Part shown: positions 55,584-64,000 of the stretch, piece after piece
How positions within the stretch are numbered: position 1 is the stretch's first letter
How the letters are laid out: each line of letters starts with the position of its first letter
Made by a program: the position numbers and the translations under genes
Notes under the pieces: model-generated
What the model saw: only the letters and a program-made list of their open reading frames with translations
Told to the model about the DNA's origin: nothing
Databases searched by the model: none
Source: Sphingopyxis sp. GW247-27LB
GTDB taxonomy: Bacteria > Pseudomonadota > Alphaproteobacteria > Sphingomonadales > Sphingomonadaceae
Assembly (NCBI RefSeq): GCF_002277025.1
Contig: NZ_NIWD01000009.1
Coordinates: forward strand, 675,744 to 739,743
Reading direction: 5' to 3'
DNA: 64,000 nucleotides

Positions 55584-58500
55584 TCAGGCCAACCGAACCT
55601 CTATCTGACTGCCATTGGTACCCTTGTGTACGGTGAAGCCGTTAGGGACCGCCTGCTGGACCAAAGTTACATGTGAAATCAGGCCTACGGCTCGACGCTC
55701 ACCAACGATATTCTGGAGAACCTGCAGGACTTGATCCAGCGTGCCAGCGTCGTTTTCGGTGTCGAGGCTGCCAAAGCCCTCATCGATGAAAATCGTATCG
55801 AGCCTGATGGCCCCATTGGTCATTTCGACAATGTCTGAAAGCCCGAGAGCCAATGATAAGGCCGCAATAAAGGTTTCGCCGCCTGATAACGTTATGATCT
55901 CGCGTGCCCGGCCAGTCTCGATGTCGTGAACGCGCACATCGAGTCCCCGTTTTGACCGCCCGCCAACACTCACTGTGTCGCGTTCGAACCGATATCGACC
56001 ACTCGTCATCGGATCGAGTCTCAGATTTGCGGCTTCTAGCACCTGGTCAAACATAGCACCGATGGCAAAGGTTTCGAGGCTGGTCCTAAGCTCGTTTTGC
56101 CCGTCGAACGCTTCGGCCAGACCGCGCAAAGCACCGGATGATTGCTCAAGGCTGTGCAGATTTTTCAGTTCATCGGCCAAACTCGATTGCAAATCGAGAA
56201 GCGATTGATGCCGTTGTTTCGCCTCGGCGCTGTGCTTTGCAGCATCGTTCGCCGCCGTCTGGGCTTGATCGCAGCTGAGCCGGAACGGCCCGAGATCAGG
56301 CCTCTGGGCGTTACCAATCGCGTTATTGGCAGCTATTTGCCGCCCGCGCGCTGCCGCCAGATCCTTGTCGAATGCTGAGATCGCCCCTTCCAATTCTCCG
56401 ATCGAATTGATGTCGGGAATGGCGAAGCGATAGGCGATTTCAGAAATTTTGAGTTCGACCAGTCGCGCCTCAAATGCAGCCTGCTTCTTTTCCACTTCAT
56501 CCGCACAATCATTGAGCGAGGTCGAAGCGTTCTGGAGGACGGCATCAGCCTTGATATGTGCGGCGTGGCAGCTCTGCTGCTTTTCCAAGGCGTCGGCTAT
56601 CGCTTGCCTGCGCTGATTGATGTCATTCGTCACGTCGTCGATCGCAGTTTGCAAATCGGCTGGGTCACGCAGCGCTTCCGGTACGGAAGCGATGCGATCT
56701 GCATAGGCTTGACGAGATACGGCTTCGGCTGTCGTTGCCTCACTCAGCCTCGAACTGGCTTTCTGAAGTTTGGTCGCAGCGGCCTGTTTACCTTCACGCA
56801 ATTCCTCAACTTCCTGTGCGAGAAGGGCCACATCTGCAGCGTCGCCGAGTTCATCAATCGCTCCGAGGATTTCCCGATGTTCGGTGTCAATATCGTCGAT
56901 GCCGCGCTGAGGTGTCGATAGCGTGGCGACCGCCACCTGGCGGGCCTCAAGGGTTGCTCTGGCGGAACTGGCCCGTGACTGAGCCTCACGATCGACCTTT
57001 GCTGCTTCGATGGAAGCGGACTGAGCATCACGCCAAGCTTTTTCCAGAAGAGCTGCATCGCCTGTCCCATGCGCAGGTTGGGGGTGATCACTGGCGCCAC
57101 AAACCGGGCATGGCAGCCCTTCCTCCAGTAGCTGTGCAAGGACGCTGGCTTGGGCGGAAATAAAATCACTTTCGCGTGCAGCTTCTGTTTCAGCGGCGTT
57201 ACGATGACGGGTTTGCGCGTCTAATGATTTTGCCAATGCGGCGTCGGCCTCAACCTGCGCCTTTCCCTGGGCTTCGACTGCACCCCGGTGAGCGCGTGCA
57301 TGATCAAGTTCGATTTTCAGCTTGTCGCGCAGCCCGATCAATTTCTGCCGTTCAAGGGTATTCCGTTGCGCGACAGTGTGTGCGGCGGATTTCTCCTCAA
57401 AGAGCCGATCGGCGCGCACGTGATCTGAAGCGGCACTTTCCTGCCCGTGCTTGGCGCTGTTGAAATTGCTTAGTGTTTTTTGGTGCTCCGCGTGTCGCTC
57501 GGCTGAATCGGCCAATACCTGCTTGTGGCGGACCATTTCATCGACCTTGCGGCTCAGGATTTCGATTTCGTGTTCGCTCAACCGCAGTTTTGCCAACGCA
57601 GCGTTCGCCGCTGACGAGGCGTCGCGTGTGCGGATTGCCGCGTCGTTGGCGTCGGCCTGGGCCTTTACGGCCAATTCGTGACGCTTGCGAGCGTCGGCCA
57701 AACTGTTGTCGAGATCGGCCATGCGACGCGCCAACTCGGCACCAGATTTACGTGCACGGATCGCGTCGAATTCAGAAACCTTGCTTTCTAGCAACTCCAC
57801 GGCAGCAGCAGCGGCATCGACTTCGCCAAAAAGCTTCTCCTGGGCTGCGGCCGCCGCAAACGCTTTATTCGCTAGATTGAGTACCGCTGACGTTTCGGCC
57901 ACCTTCAGACGAGTAAATTCATACTGATCGAGCGCGGACACGATGCCCGCACTCAACTCGTCCGAACTGGCAAAGCCTTCCGCCGAGAGCCGCTGCCCAT
58001 TCAATCGATAGCCGTCTTCGATTTCGCGCCGGATATCTGCGGCGTCCGCTTTGAGTTTATCCGTCAGCCTCCGGTAAAGCGATACGTCGAACAGTTCGCG
58101 CAGGATCTCGAGCCGGTCCTTGCTGTTGGATACCAGGAACCGTTCGAATCGGCCCTGCGGAAGAAGCACGATTTGACGAAACTGCTGCGCACCGTAGCCG
58201 AGCAGGTCCTCCACATGCCGCAAGACATCACTCACCTTGCGTTCGGCAATAGGGACGCCGCAACATTCGTGGCTAACATCGTCAATGGCGACTGCTGACA
58301 CATCGAACAGCCAAGCCGAATGCGCCTGCATCGTTTGCCCGTCCCCTCTGTTCTTGGGGCGGGGCTGATCAGGGATTCGTCGGACGAAATATCGCTTGTC
58401 ACCAAGCTGGAACTGCAGACTGACCTCGGTCAACAGCGCGTCCGATGCAAAGTCGGAACGCATCGTTCCGATGCCCTGTTCTTCCTTTGCACCTTCGCCA

Positions 58501-58658
58501 AAGAGGGCAAAAGCGATCGCGCTGAAAATCGAAGATTTCCCCGAACCAGTCGGTCCGTAAATCCCGAACAGACCAGCATCCGTTGCTTCTCGGAAATCAA
58601 TGGTCTCGACGCCGCCATAGGGGCCAAAGGCACTCAGGGTGAGGATGATCGGCTTCAT
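55584..58658 (-). CDS. sbcC: SbcC-type exonuclease subunit
   Basis: ATPase of the SbcCD nuclease, 1024 residues, Rad50-like. Walker A is IYGPTGSGKSS near residue 35, and the Q-loop region reads QFRQIVLLPQGRFERF. Long coiled coils flank a Zn hook, LPCPVCGASDHPQPAHG, near residue 519. The ABC signature LSGGETFIAALSLALG is near 924 and Walker B LDTIFIDEGFGSLD near 953. The coding sequence is clearly less GC-rich than the core genes upstream. It overlaps sbcD by 4 bp. This may be an acquired copy. Confidence 0.94.
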   Translation of the reverse strand: MKPIILTLSAFGPYGGVETIDFREATDAGLFGIYGPTGSGKSSIFSAIAFALFGEGAKEEQGIGTMRSDFASDALLTEVSLQFQLGDKRYFVRRIPDQPRPKNRGDGQTMQAHSAWLFDVSAVAIDDVSHECCGVPIAERKVSDVLRHVEDLLGYGAQQFRQIVLLPQGRFERFLVSNSKDRLEILRELFDVSLYRRLTDKLKADAADIRREIEDGYRLNGQRLSAEGFASSDELSAGIVSALDQYEFTRLKVAETSAVLNLANKAFAAAAAQEKLFGEVDAAAAAVELLESKVSEFDAIRARKSGAELARRMADLDNSLADARKRHELAVKAQADANDAAIRTRDASSAANAALAKLRLSEHEIEILSRKVDEMVRHKQVLADSAERHAEHQKTLSNFNSAKHGQESAASDHVRADRLFEEKSAAHTVAQRNTLERQKLIGLRDKLKIELDHARAHRGAVEAQGKAQVEADAALAKSLDAQTRHRNAAETEAARESDFISAQASVLAQLLEEGLPCPVCGASDHPQPAHGTGDAALLEKAWRDAQSASIEAAKVDREAQSRASSARATLEARQVAVATLSTPQRGIDDIDTEHREILGAIDELGDAADVALLAQEVEELREGKQAAATKLQKASSRLSEATTAEAVSRQAYADRIASVPEALRDPADLQTAIDDVTNDINQRRQAIADALEKQQSCHAAHIKADAVLQNASTSLNDCADEVEKKQAAFEARLVELKISEIAYRFAIPDINSIGELEGAISAFDKDLAAARGRQIAANNAIGNAQRPDLGPFRLSCDQAQTAANDAAKHSAEAKQRHQSLLDLQSSLADELKNLHSLEQSSGALRGLAEAFDGQNELRTSLETFAIGAMFDQVLEAANLRLDPMTSGRYRFERDTVSVGGRSKRGLDVRVHDIETGRAREIITLSGGETFIAALSLALGLSDIVEMTNGAIRLDTIFIDEGFGSLDTENDAGTLDQVLQVLQNIVGERRAVGLISHVTLVQQAVPNGFTVHKGTNGSQIEVRLA

Positions 58659-59800
58659 TGGCCCTCCTCCGCCGTGGCGAATGTATGAAGCGCGGTGGCG
58701 ACAATTTTGCCTTCGGCCTCCGACAGCGCATCACCGCGGACAAAATCCATGAATGTCGCCGCGAGTGTGTGGGGGTCATCGATCGCCGCTCTTTGCTCCG
58801 CCAGGCGCTGCTCCACAGGTCGCTCGTTCCGTTCATAGGTGAGCTGGACAGCATTCGGATAGAACACCCTAATCCTTTTCATCGGGTCGATTTGTGGCGT
58901 TTCGTCGGTCAGCACCACGCGAACGAGGTCGTTGGACATCTCGGTTGCAGCCAGCAGTTCCTGAAGCTTGCCCCGAATGGATCGAACCTGTCGCAGCGGT
59001 TTGATTGGCAGCCCCGTCACTTCGACTGAGCCGTCTGCCGCAAGATCGATAAGGCTGACAGACTTCTCCTGACCTTCTTCATCAAAGCCGAAAGCCAGCG
59101 GAGCGCCGGAATAGCGAACATGGTCCTGTACGACCGATTGTGGGCGATGCAGATGTCCCAGCGCAACATAGTGCGCTCCGTCAAACACAGTCGCCGAAAC
59201 CGTTTCGATCCCGCCAACCGTCCGCATGAGCGGACGCTCGCTTTCGCTCGTTGCGGCGCCATCGACGAAGGCATGTGCAACGACGATCCAGCGCATCCCG
59301 TCCGCAACGTGTTTGCGCGTACTCGCAACCTGAGCTCGAATGACATCAGCGGGGCAGGAAATTCCTTCGTCCTCAAAGCACAGACGGGCCGCATATTCGA
59401 ATGCAAAGGGCAAAGCCGAAATCGCCACCGGTCCGTCTGCATCGGAAATGATCAGCGGCCTTTCATCTTCGTCCAATGGCCCGCGCACGATCACTTCACC
59501 ATCGGTAGCAAGAACGCCCAATGCTCCAATCTGCGCCGCTGAATCGTGATTGCCCGCGATCAAAACGATGGCCGCGGTTGAAGTTGCTCTTACCGTCGTA
59601 AGGAATTCGGAAAGCCGCTTGAGCGCGCTCTGGGGTGGGTTTGCCCTGTCGAAGATGTCACCCGCGACAATCAGAACGTCTGGCTGATGATCATCGATAA
59701 TCGACAGGATCTGAATGAGAACGTGATCATGGTCTTCCTCCAGCGCCACCCCGTGGAATTGGCGGCCTAGATGCCAGTCACTTGTGTGCAATATGCGCAT
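58655..59800 (-). CDS. sbcD: SbcD-type exonuclease subunit
   Basis: Mre11-like nuclease subunit, 381 residues. Metallophosphoesterase motifs are HTSDWHLGRQFHG, VAGDIFDRANPP, IAGNHDSAAQIG, VAHAFVDGA and LGHLHRPQ, all with intact metal ligands. The ATG at 59800 starts at the canonical MRILHTSDWH and has GAGG 8 bp upstream. It is co-transcribed with sbcC and divergent from the WYL regulator across a 75-bp AT-rich promoter. Confidence 0.95.
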   Translation of the reverse strand: MRILHTSDWHLGRQFHGVALEEDHDHVLIQILSIIDDHQPDVLIVAGDIFDRANPPQSALKRLSEFLTTVRATSTAAIVLIAGNHDSAAQIGALGVLATDGEVIVRGPLDEDERPLIISDADGPVAISALPFAFEYAARLCFEDEGISCPADVIRAQVASTRKHVADGMRWIVVAHAFVDGAATSESERPLMRTVGGIETVSATVFDGAHYVALGHLHRPQSVVQDHVRYSGAPLAFGFDEEGQEKSVSLIDLAADGSVEVTGLPIKPLRQVRSIRGKLQELLAATEMSNDLVRVVLTDETPQIDPMKRIRVFYPNAVQLTYERNERPVEQRLAEQRAAIDDPHTLAATFMDFVRGDALSEAEGKIVATALHTFATAEEGQ

Positions 59801-59825
59801 TCGCAGAACCTCGAATCTCAATATG

Positions 59826-59838
59826 TATAAAATTTATA
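59826..59838. promoter_or_regulatory. palindromic operator/promoter between sbcD and WYL gene
   Basis: TATAAA-A-TTTATA, arms of 6 bp around one base, lies in the 75-bp divergent gap. BrxR/CapW-type regulators are known to bind palindromes in their own promoter, so this is a candidate autoregulatory site. It could also be a plain -10 element. Confidence 0.45.
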
Positions 59839-59875
59839 TAGACACTCAAGGTCGAGTCAAGTAGCGTTTGCCCCA

Positions 59876-60649
59876 ATGAACGATCCCACCCTCAAGCCTG
59901 CGATGTTCGCCCGTCTGGTCTATCTTGACCAATGCCTGACGTGGCGCGGGCAGGTGAACCGCAAGGACCTGATCGAGCGCTTCGGTATCTCCTCGCCCCA
60001 GGCCGCGATCGATTTCAGGGAGTATCTGGAGCGGGTAGCTGAACCAAAACCCAAGTATGACGCGGTCCGCAAATGTTACCTTGCTGACAGCAAGCACCGA
60101 GGATTGCCATTCGCATACGAAGCCGGCTCGCCGGATGAGCTTGTCAGAAGCCCTGCATCCAACGGCTTCTCCTTGTTGCCATCACCCGTGCGGCAGTGCC
60201 CGCCATTTGTGATGCGCCATCTCTATCAGGCAATCGAGCAGCGACTGAAGATCGAGATCGACTATGTTTCAATGTCGAGCGGCCTGCGTCAAAATCAGTG
60301 GGTTGCTCCTGCAAACTTCGCATCGGATGGAGAGCGCCTGCATGTCAGGGCGTGGAGTTTCCACCATCAGGAATGGCGCGACTACCTGCCAGTTCGGGTG
60401 TCGCCTGACAGCAGCTTTTCAATCGCACCGATCGGCCAGGAGCTCCCGCAAGACGCTGACTGGGAAGAGCTGGTTGAGATCCGGCTTAGGCCTCTGAGCG
60501 GCCTGTCGGACGAGCAGAAGGCCGCTGTCCGGCTTGAATACGGCTTCACTGAAGATGTTCTGAGCTTTCAGGTTCGCAGGTCGCTGGAGTTCTACATCGA
60601 GCGGCGTTGGGGGCTCAATCGGCCGGGAGCAAGGTTGGAGCGGTGCTAG
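59876..60649 (+). CDS. WYL-domain regulator, BrxR/CapW-like
   Basis: Transcription factor of 257 residues. An N-terminal winged helix (about 10-60; QVNRKDLIERFGISSPQAAIDF) is followed by a WYL domain (about 110-185) with LYQAIEQRLKIEIDYVSM and the ligand-facing VRAWSFHHQEWRDYLPVRV. A C-terminal WCX-like domain ends it. Size and order fit the BrxR/CapW group that represses phage-defence operons. It reads away from sbcDC and towards the nuclease gene 47 bp downstream. The sensor ligand is unknown. Confidence 0.82.
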   Translation: MNDPTLKPAMFARLVYLDQCLTWRGQVNRKDLIERFGISSPQAAIDFREYLERVAEPKPKYDAVRKCYLADSKHRGLPFAYEAGSPDELVRSPASNGFSLLPSPVRQCPPFVMRHLYQAIEQRLKIEIDYVSMSSGLRQNQWVAPANFASDGERLHVRAWSFHHQEWRDYLPVRVSPDSSFSIAPIGQELPQDADWEELVEIRLRPLSGLSDEQKAAVRLEYGFTEDVLSFQVRRSLEFYIERRWGLNRPGARLERC

Positions 60650-60696
60650 GGTTTTGACGAGCGTGAAGATCGCTCGTCTTGTGTTTGGAGGTGACG

Positions 60697-62166
60697 ATGG
60701 CAGGAAACGTAACCATTGATCCGCTGGCATGGGCCGAAGCGGTCACAAAGCCCGAAATTGATGAGGTGCGCAGCCTCAAATCTGGTCACATGCTGGATGT
60801 TCGGCGCCTTATCCGGGCATTCCGATACGAGCGGGCAATCCTGCTGCGCCAGAAGCTCAAATCGCTCGTGAAAAGCGACGAGACAAGACTGGTCTGCGCG
60901 ACGTGTGGCGTCCCTGTCTATCTGGCGTGTAGCACCAGCAAGCGCTTCTTCTTTCGGCATCGGCATGAAGATGGCTCTTGCCCAGCGGTCACGCGCGCTG
61001 GCTTTACCGAGGCTGAAATCAGGGCCATGAAATATCGTGGCACTCAGGAGAGCGAAGCGCACAAGCGGATCAAAGAGCTTGTCTTGAGAAGCCTCTCCGC
61101 CGATCCACGGTTTACGGAATTGCTTTCCGAGAAGACCTGGCGATCAAGCGAAGGCCTGCCGGGCTTGCGGCGCCCAGACGTCTCTGCCCGCCTGGAAAAT
61201 TTGCGCCTGGCCTTCGAAGTTCAGCTGAGCACCACCTTCTTGGATGTCGTGCTCAGCCGGAGGGAGTTCTATCGCTCGGAACGCGCAGCACTGGTCTGGG
61301 TCTTGCCGAATTTTCATCCCAACTATCGCCGCATGACCGATGACGACATTCTGTTCGGTAACAATTCCAACATTTTTGTTGTCGATGAAATCACAGCCGC
61401 AGCGTCCGAGTCCGCAAGCACCTTCATATTGAAATGCTGGCATCGCAAGCCGGTCATCGACGGGGATCGGATTGTCGACGAGTGGGTCGAACGCCTCGTT
61501 TGCTGGGACGAGCTCAAGGTCGATGTCGATTTGCAAACGGTCGTGGCGTTCGATTATCAGGTCGAGGCTGCGAAGCTTCTTGAGCAGATTAAGACTGAGA
61601 AGGCCGCCAGAATCGCCGCCCAGCAAGTAACTGCGGAACGAGCTAAGGCCGCGCTTGAAAATGAGCTGCGGGAGCGGGTCTTTCGCTTTGTTCTCGATGA
61701 CGATGATAATGACGAATACATGGGCCGCCATAAGGGATGGCTTGCCATAAATGGTTGTCTCCAAACCCAAAATTGTGGACTGGAAGGCAAATATCCGGAC
61801 CTTATGAAGGTCAGTCGCCTCGTCCATCTGGTTGCAAGTGCGAAGACGGGAAAGCCGGTCGGATTCAAATACAAGAATCTCGCAGAAATCGGGCATCACC
61901 TATTTCATCAGCATCCCGACCTCCTGCTGGCCTACGGTTTCATGCTGCGTGCCTTTGGAACAAAAAGCATCCTTGATCGTGATGATCGGACAGACCGGTG
62001 GGCGGCCAAAGTTCGAGAAGAACGGCCGAACCTCCTTAGCGATCCCAAATATCGGATGGCTGAGGATGAGGAGCGGCTGCTTGCGTTTCTGTCGCAAGGG
62101 GCGTCGAGGAAGCCGCTCATGGCAAATGACAATCGCGATCAAGATGGCGGTCGAGCGGCGGCCTAG
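60697..62166 (+). CDS. CoiA-like protein with PD-(D/E)XK nuclease domain
   Basis: A 489-residue protein. CATCGVPVYLAC (Cys68, Cys71) and FFFRHRHEDGSCP form a likely zinc ribbon. The restriction-like nuclease core follows: ESEAHKRIKELVL, then RRPDVSARL with Asp161 and FEVQLST with Glu174 and Gln176. This layout is that of competence protein CoiA-family nucleases. A coiled segment (about 290-330) leads to a C-terminal domain with no match I recognise. The start at 60697 follows GGAGGTG. It is co-directional with the WYL regulator. A DNA-cleaving defence effector is plausible, but no partner is known to me. Confidence 0.7.
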   Translation: MAGNVTIDPLAWAEAVTKPEIDEVRSLKSGHMLDVRRLIRAFRYERAILLRQKLKSLVKSDETRLVCATCGVPVYLACSTSKRFFFRHRHEDGSCPAVTRAGFTEAEIRAMKYRGTQESEAHKRIKELVLRSLSADPRFTELLSEKTWRSSEGLPGLRRPDVSARLENLRLAFEVQLSTTFLDVVLSRREFYRSERAALVWVLPNFHPNYRRMTDDDILFGNNSNIFVVDEITAAASESASTFILKCWHRKPVIDGDRIVDEWVERLVCWDELKVDVDLQTVVAFDYQVEAAKLLEQIKTEKAARIAAQQVTAERAKAALENELRERVFRFVLDDDDNDEYMGRHKGWLAINGCLQTQNCGLEGKYPDLMKVSRLVHLVASAKTGKPVGFKYKNLAEIGHHLFHQHPDLLLAYGFMLRAFGTKSILDRDDRTDRWAAKVREERPNLLSDPKYRMAEDEERLLAFLSQGASRKPLMANDNRDQDGGRAAA

Positions 62167-62207
62167 CCCAGCATCTGGCTGCGTCCACGCTGTTCGGTCA
62201 GCCCTGA

Positions 62208-62876
62208 TCAGACCTCCTCAAGCTTGACGCCGGATTGCTCCAGCCAAAACAGGTTCTCCGCTCGCCGCGTAACTTCAGAAAGGATGTGCGGGTTATCCTG
62301 AAAGAGTGTTTCAGCCAGTGCCATGCGCTTGTCGAACGAGACCCGTCCATGGTTGAAGGATGGGTGTCTTACCAGGACCAACGCCTTGCGCTCGATCGCC
62401 TTGGCCTCTTCCGAATGTTTCGAGACTTGGCCGACTCTGGCTCTCTCGCGGGCACCTTCAAGAATTGTCTCGACGGCCTCGCCGAACTCGTCGTGCCAAG
62501 CGGAGGTGGCAACCGCTGTATGAAGTACCCCATCAATCATGAAACTCGCGATTGTCGCGCCAATTTGCCCGTCAAATGAGGCAAAACGGCGATGCACAGC
62601 CTTAAGGTGGTCGGGCGAGCGTTCGACGCCAATATCGTCAAGCTCATCCCGCGCAGTTTCGATCTCACCAGCAAGGTCGAAAACCTGCTCAACAAGATAG
62701 ATGATCCGCGGCGCATGGGCGCTGATCACTCTGACCGCGTCATCGGAGCTCAATATTACCATTGGTACGGATCCGTCGTCGCGTGTCTGAACTGTTGCTT
62801 CGACGAGAACGTATTCCGTAGCGAAAGCTGCATCTTTGATCGCAGATCCCAGATTGGCGGCTTCATTTACTGCCAT
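62208..62876 (-). CDS. hypothetical protein in the sbcCD island
   Basis: An unrecognised 222-residue soluble protein. It has no signal peptide or membrane helix. A helix-rich middle (DELDDIGVERSPDHLKAVHR) precedes GQIGATIASFMIDGVLHTAVAT. It converges with the nuclease gene. The start at 62876 was chosen because AGGA precedes it by 6 bp; an ATG 6 bp upstream is also possible. No function is proposed. Confidence 0.6.
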   Translation of the reverse strand: MAVNEAANLGSAIKDAAFATEYVLVEATVQTRDDGSVPMVILSSDDAVRVISAHAPRIIYLVEQVFDLAGEIETARDELDDIGVERSPDHLKAVHRRFASFDGQIGATIASFMIDGVLHTAVATSAWHDEFGEAVETILEGARERARVGQVSKHSEEAKAIERKALVLVRHPSFNHGRVSFDKRMALAETLFQDNPHILSEVTRRAENLFWLEQSGVKLEEV

Positions 62877-63387
62877 AATCATTCCTAATCTGCGTGTTTG
62901 GTCACCATGCTACCGGCCGATTCTGCTTTGTGTCCTGGCTGGCATATTCGAAGCATGAGTAAAAGGGAGGAGGCTTCCTCCCTGCATGCAGCCCGCAAGC
63001 GGTCTCCAAGTTACCCACCTCTGCGGGGGCACCCCGCAACGCCCCGAGAATCGGAGCGGGGCTGATGACGCGCTCTGTCCCGCAGGGCCGACCGGCCTGC
63101 TCCTGAGGGCGCGAAGTTTGATGTGGAAGGCCCCACACGCACTCTGAATCGGCGGTCATGGTTTCATTCGCATGCGATGAAAGCCGACAAGCCCCGGCTT
63201 TCCGCCTGCATGAGCAGTTGAGCGACCCCGCCTCCTTTCAGGGTGCAGTTTCTTCGTTTGGCAATCTCGCTGGCCGCTCGCGCGACTTGGAGCATGAGCA
63301 GGTTAGAGTGAGAGGTTGGCGGGCTGCGCCGTGACGGGATGAGGGTCGAGAGAGAGGCTCCCGGCCGCCCGTCATGGAGGTTTTCCC
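62877..63387. other. 511-bp intergenic region before the DUF932 gene
   Basis: No supported gene. The last 30 bp include GGAGGTTTTCCC, a ribosome site for the DUF932 start. The region probably also holds promoters for both flanking genes. Confidence 0.5.
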
Positions 63388-63903
63388 ATGAATATGCAGG
63401 TTCTCGATGCTCGCCGCGACGTGAGTGGCGGATACAAGGTCGATGTCTCACGCGGTCAGCGGATTGGCCGGGTTTCGTCGGAGTGGTTTTCGCGCCCCGA
63501 CGATGAGCGCTTCCTGTCGCTGGGCGACCTGGCTCGCTCGGTGCGAGGCCGATCGGAACGCAGCCGGACCCGGGTGGTCGAAACTGCGCTCATCCATGTC
63601 GAGGCGAGCCGCAACGATCCCGAACGCCTTGCGCTGATCCTGCCCGGCGCGGATGCGCCGGTCACGCCGACCCACTGGAGCTTCGGTCAGCTGGCCAGCC
63701 AGGTGGGGGCACCTGCGGCCTATTTGCGTCAGCTTCCCGCGCCACTCGCCGCGATCAACCTGCAGTACGGGCTGACCTCGCACCGCGCCGAGCAGATCAA
63801 GACGCTCGAAACCGATAACGGAAGGTTGGAACTTCGCGCCGTGACCGGTCCCGACTATGGCCGTTATCTGAACAGTCAACCTGTCTCACCGACGGTTCAC
63901 TGA
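63388..63903 (+). pseudogene. truncated DUF932 (phage/plasmid-like) gene
   Basis: The 171-residue frame starts with a good GGAGG site and shows the N-terminal half of a DUF932 protein: FLSLGDLARSVRGRSERSR, HWSFGQLASQVGAPAAYLRQLP and LRAVTGPDYGR. Full-length family members continue for roughly 150-250 more residues. Here homology appears to stop after GPDYGR (near 63862), and the frame ends 13 codons later in unrelated sequence. DUF932 proteins are typical of plasmids, phages and ICEs, so the remnant marks past mobile-element activity. Confidence 0.7.
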
Positions 63904-63989
63904 TCCATTCATCGCACCGCTGAGCAGCCGGACGCCCCTTCATTTGGGCGATGCCGAAGCGTGCTCGCGTGATCTCGAGGAGCTTTCAC

Positions 63990-64000
63990 ATGGCATATCG
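63990..64000 (+). CDS. possible start of a further gene (3' outside window)
   Basis: ATG GCA TAT preceded by GAGGAG 8 bp upstream at the window edge. Only three codons are visible, so identity cannot be judged. Confidence 0.35.

Noticed and set aside
1..64000. CRISPR arrays, rRNA, insertion sequences and known riboswitches
   Set aside because: Looked for and not seen. In particular, no FMN riboswitch was recognised upstream of ribA, which starts inside the xth stop.

Overview
The window is high-GC chromosomal DNA from an alphaproteobacterium, most likely a sphingomonad (Sphingopyxis/Sphingomonas type). Evidence: the L-rhamnose genes resemble the alternative L-rhamnose pathway described in Sphingomonas, the ftsK-lolA-xth-ribA order looks like a sphingomonad core block, and there is a large TonB-dependent receptor. 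No database search was possible, so all family calls come from reading motifs.

Region 1 (1-27089) is a plant-sugar utilisation locus. One minus-strand operon (7058 to 1) reads GH140-type apiosidase, L-rhamnonate dehydratase, diketo-deoxy-rhamnonate hydrolase, KDR dehydrogenase, rhamnonolactonase, then a GH78 alpha-L-rhamnosidase cut by the window edge. A second (12977 to 7144) reads lldD, L-rhamnose 1-dehydrogenase and glcDEF. Together they encode L-rhamnose to pyruvate plus L-lactate, with LldD taking L-lactate to pyruvate. Next come a DeoR regulator with a TIM-barrel sugar isomerase, and, divergent from them, a split transketolase and an FGGY kinase. That set matches the D-apiose isomerase/kinase/transketolase route, which fits the apiosidase. 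A TonB receptor, an MFS transporter, a DUF5060-type glycosidase, an SMP-30 lactonase and a Gfo/Idh aldose dehydrogenase complete the locus. Rhamnose and apiose occur together in rhamnogalacturonan II and in plant glycosides, so the region is read as one system for such substrates. Four promoters share an AT-rich inverted repeat.

Region 2 (27397-39545) has a CcmI-like TPR protein, gdhA, and a tight four-gene operon: a five-heme cytochrome c, a lipoprotein with two GlcG/HbpS-like domains, a predicted outer-membrane barrel, and a 1428-residue protein with ten CXXCH motifs and an LVIVD-type propeller. It looks like an uncharacterised envelope electron-transfer system.

Region 3 (39555-55236) is mostly housekeeping: bifunctional Rel, a glycosyltransferase, an HxlR regulator, a LytS/LytR pair, ribA, xth, lolA, ftsK, a UbiH-type hydroxylase, a sigma-region-2 protein, a Lon-N protein, a CnoX-like thioredoxin and tRNA-Gly(GCC).

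Region 4 (55237-64000) starts at the tRNA 3' end and looks like a lower-GC island. It carries sbcCD, a divergent WYL regulator of the BrxR/CapW type, a CoiA-like PD-(D/E)XK nuclease, an unknown protein and a truncated DUF932 gene. It may be an anti-phage module. No CRISPR array, rRNA or insertion sequence was seen.
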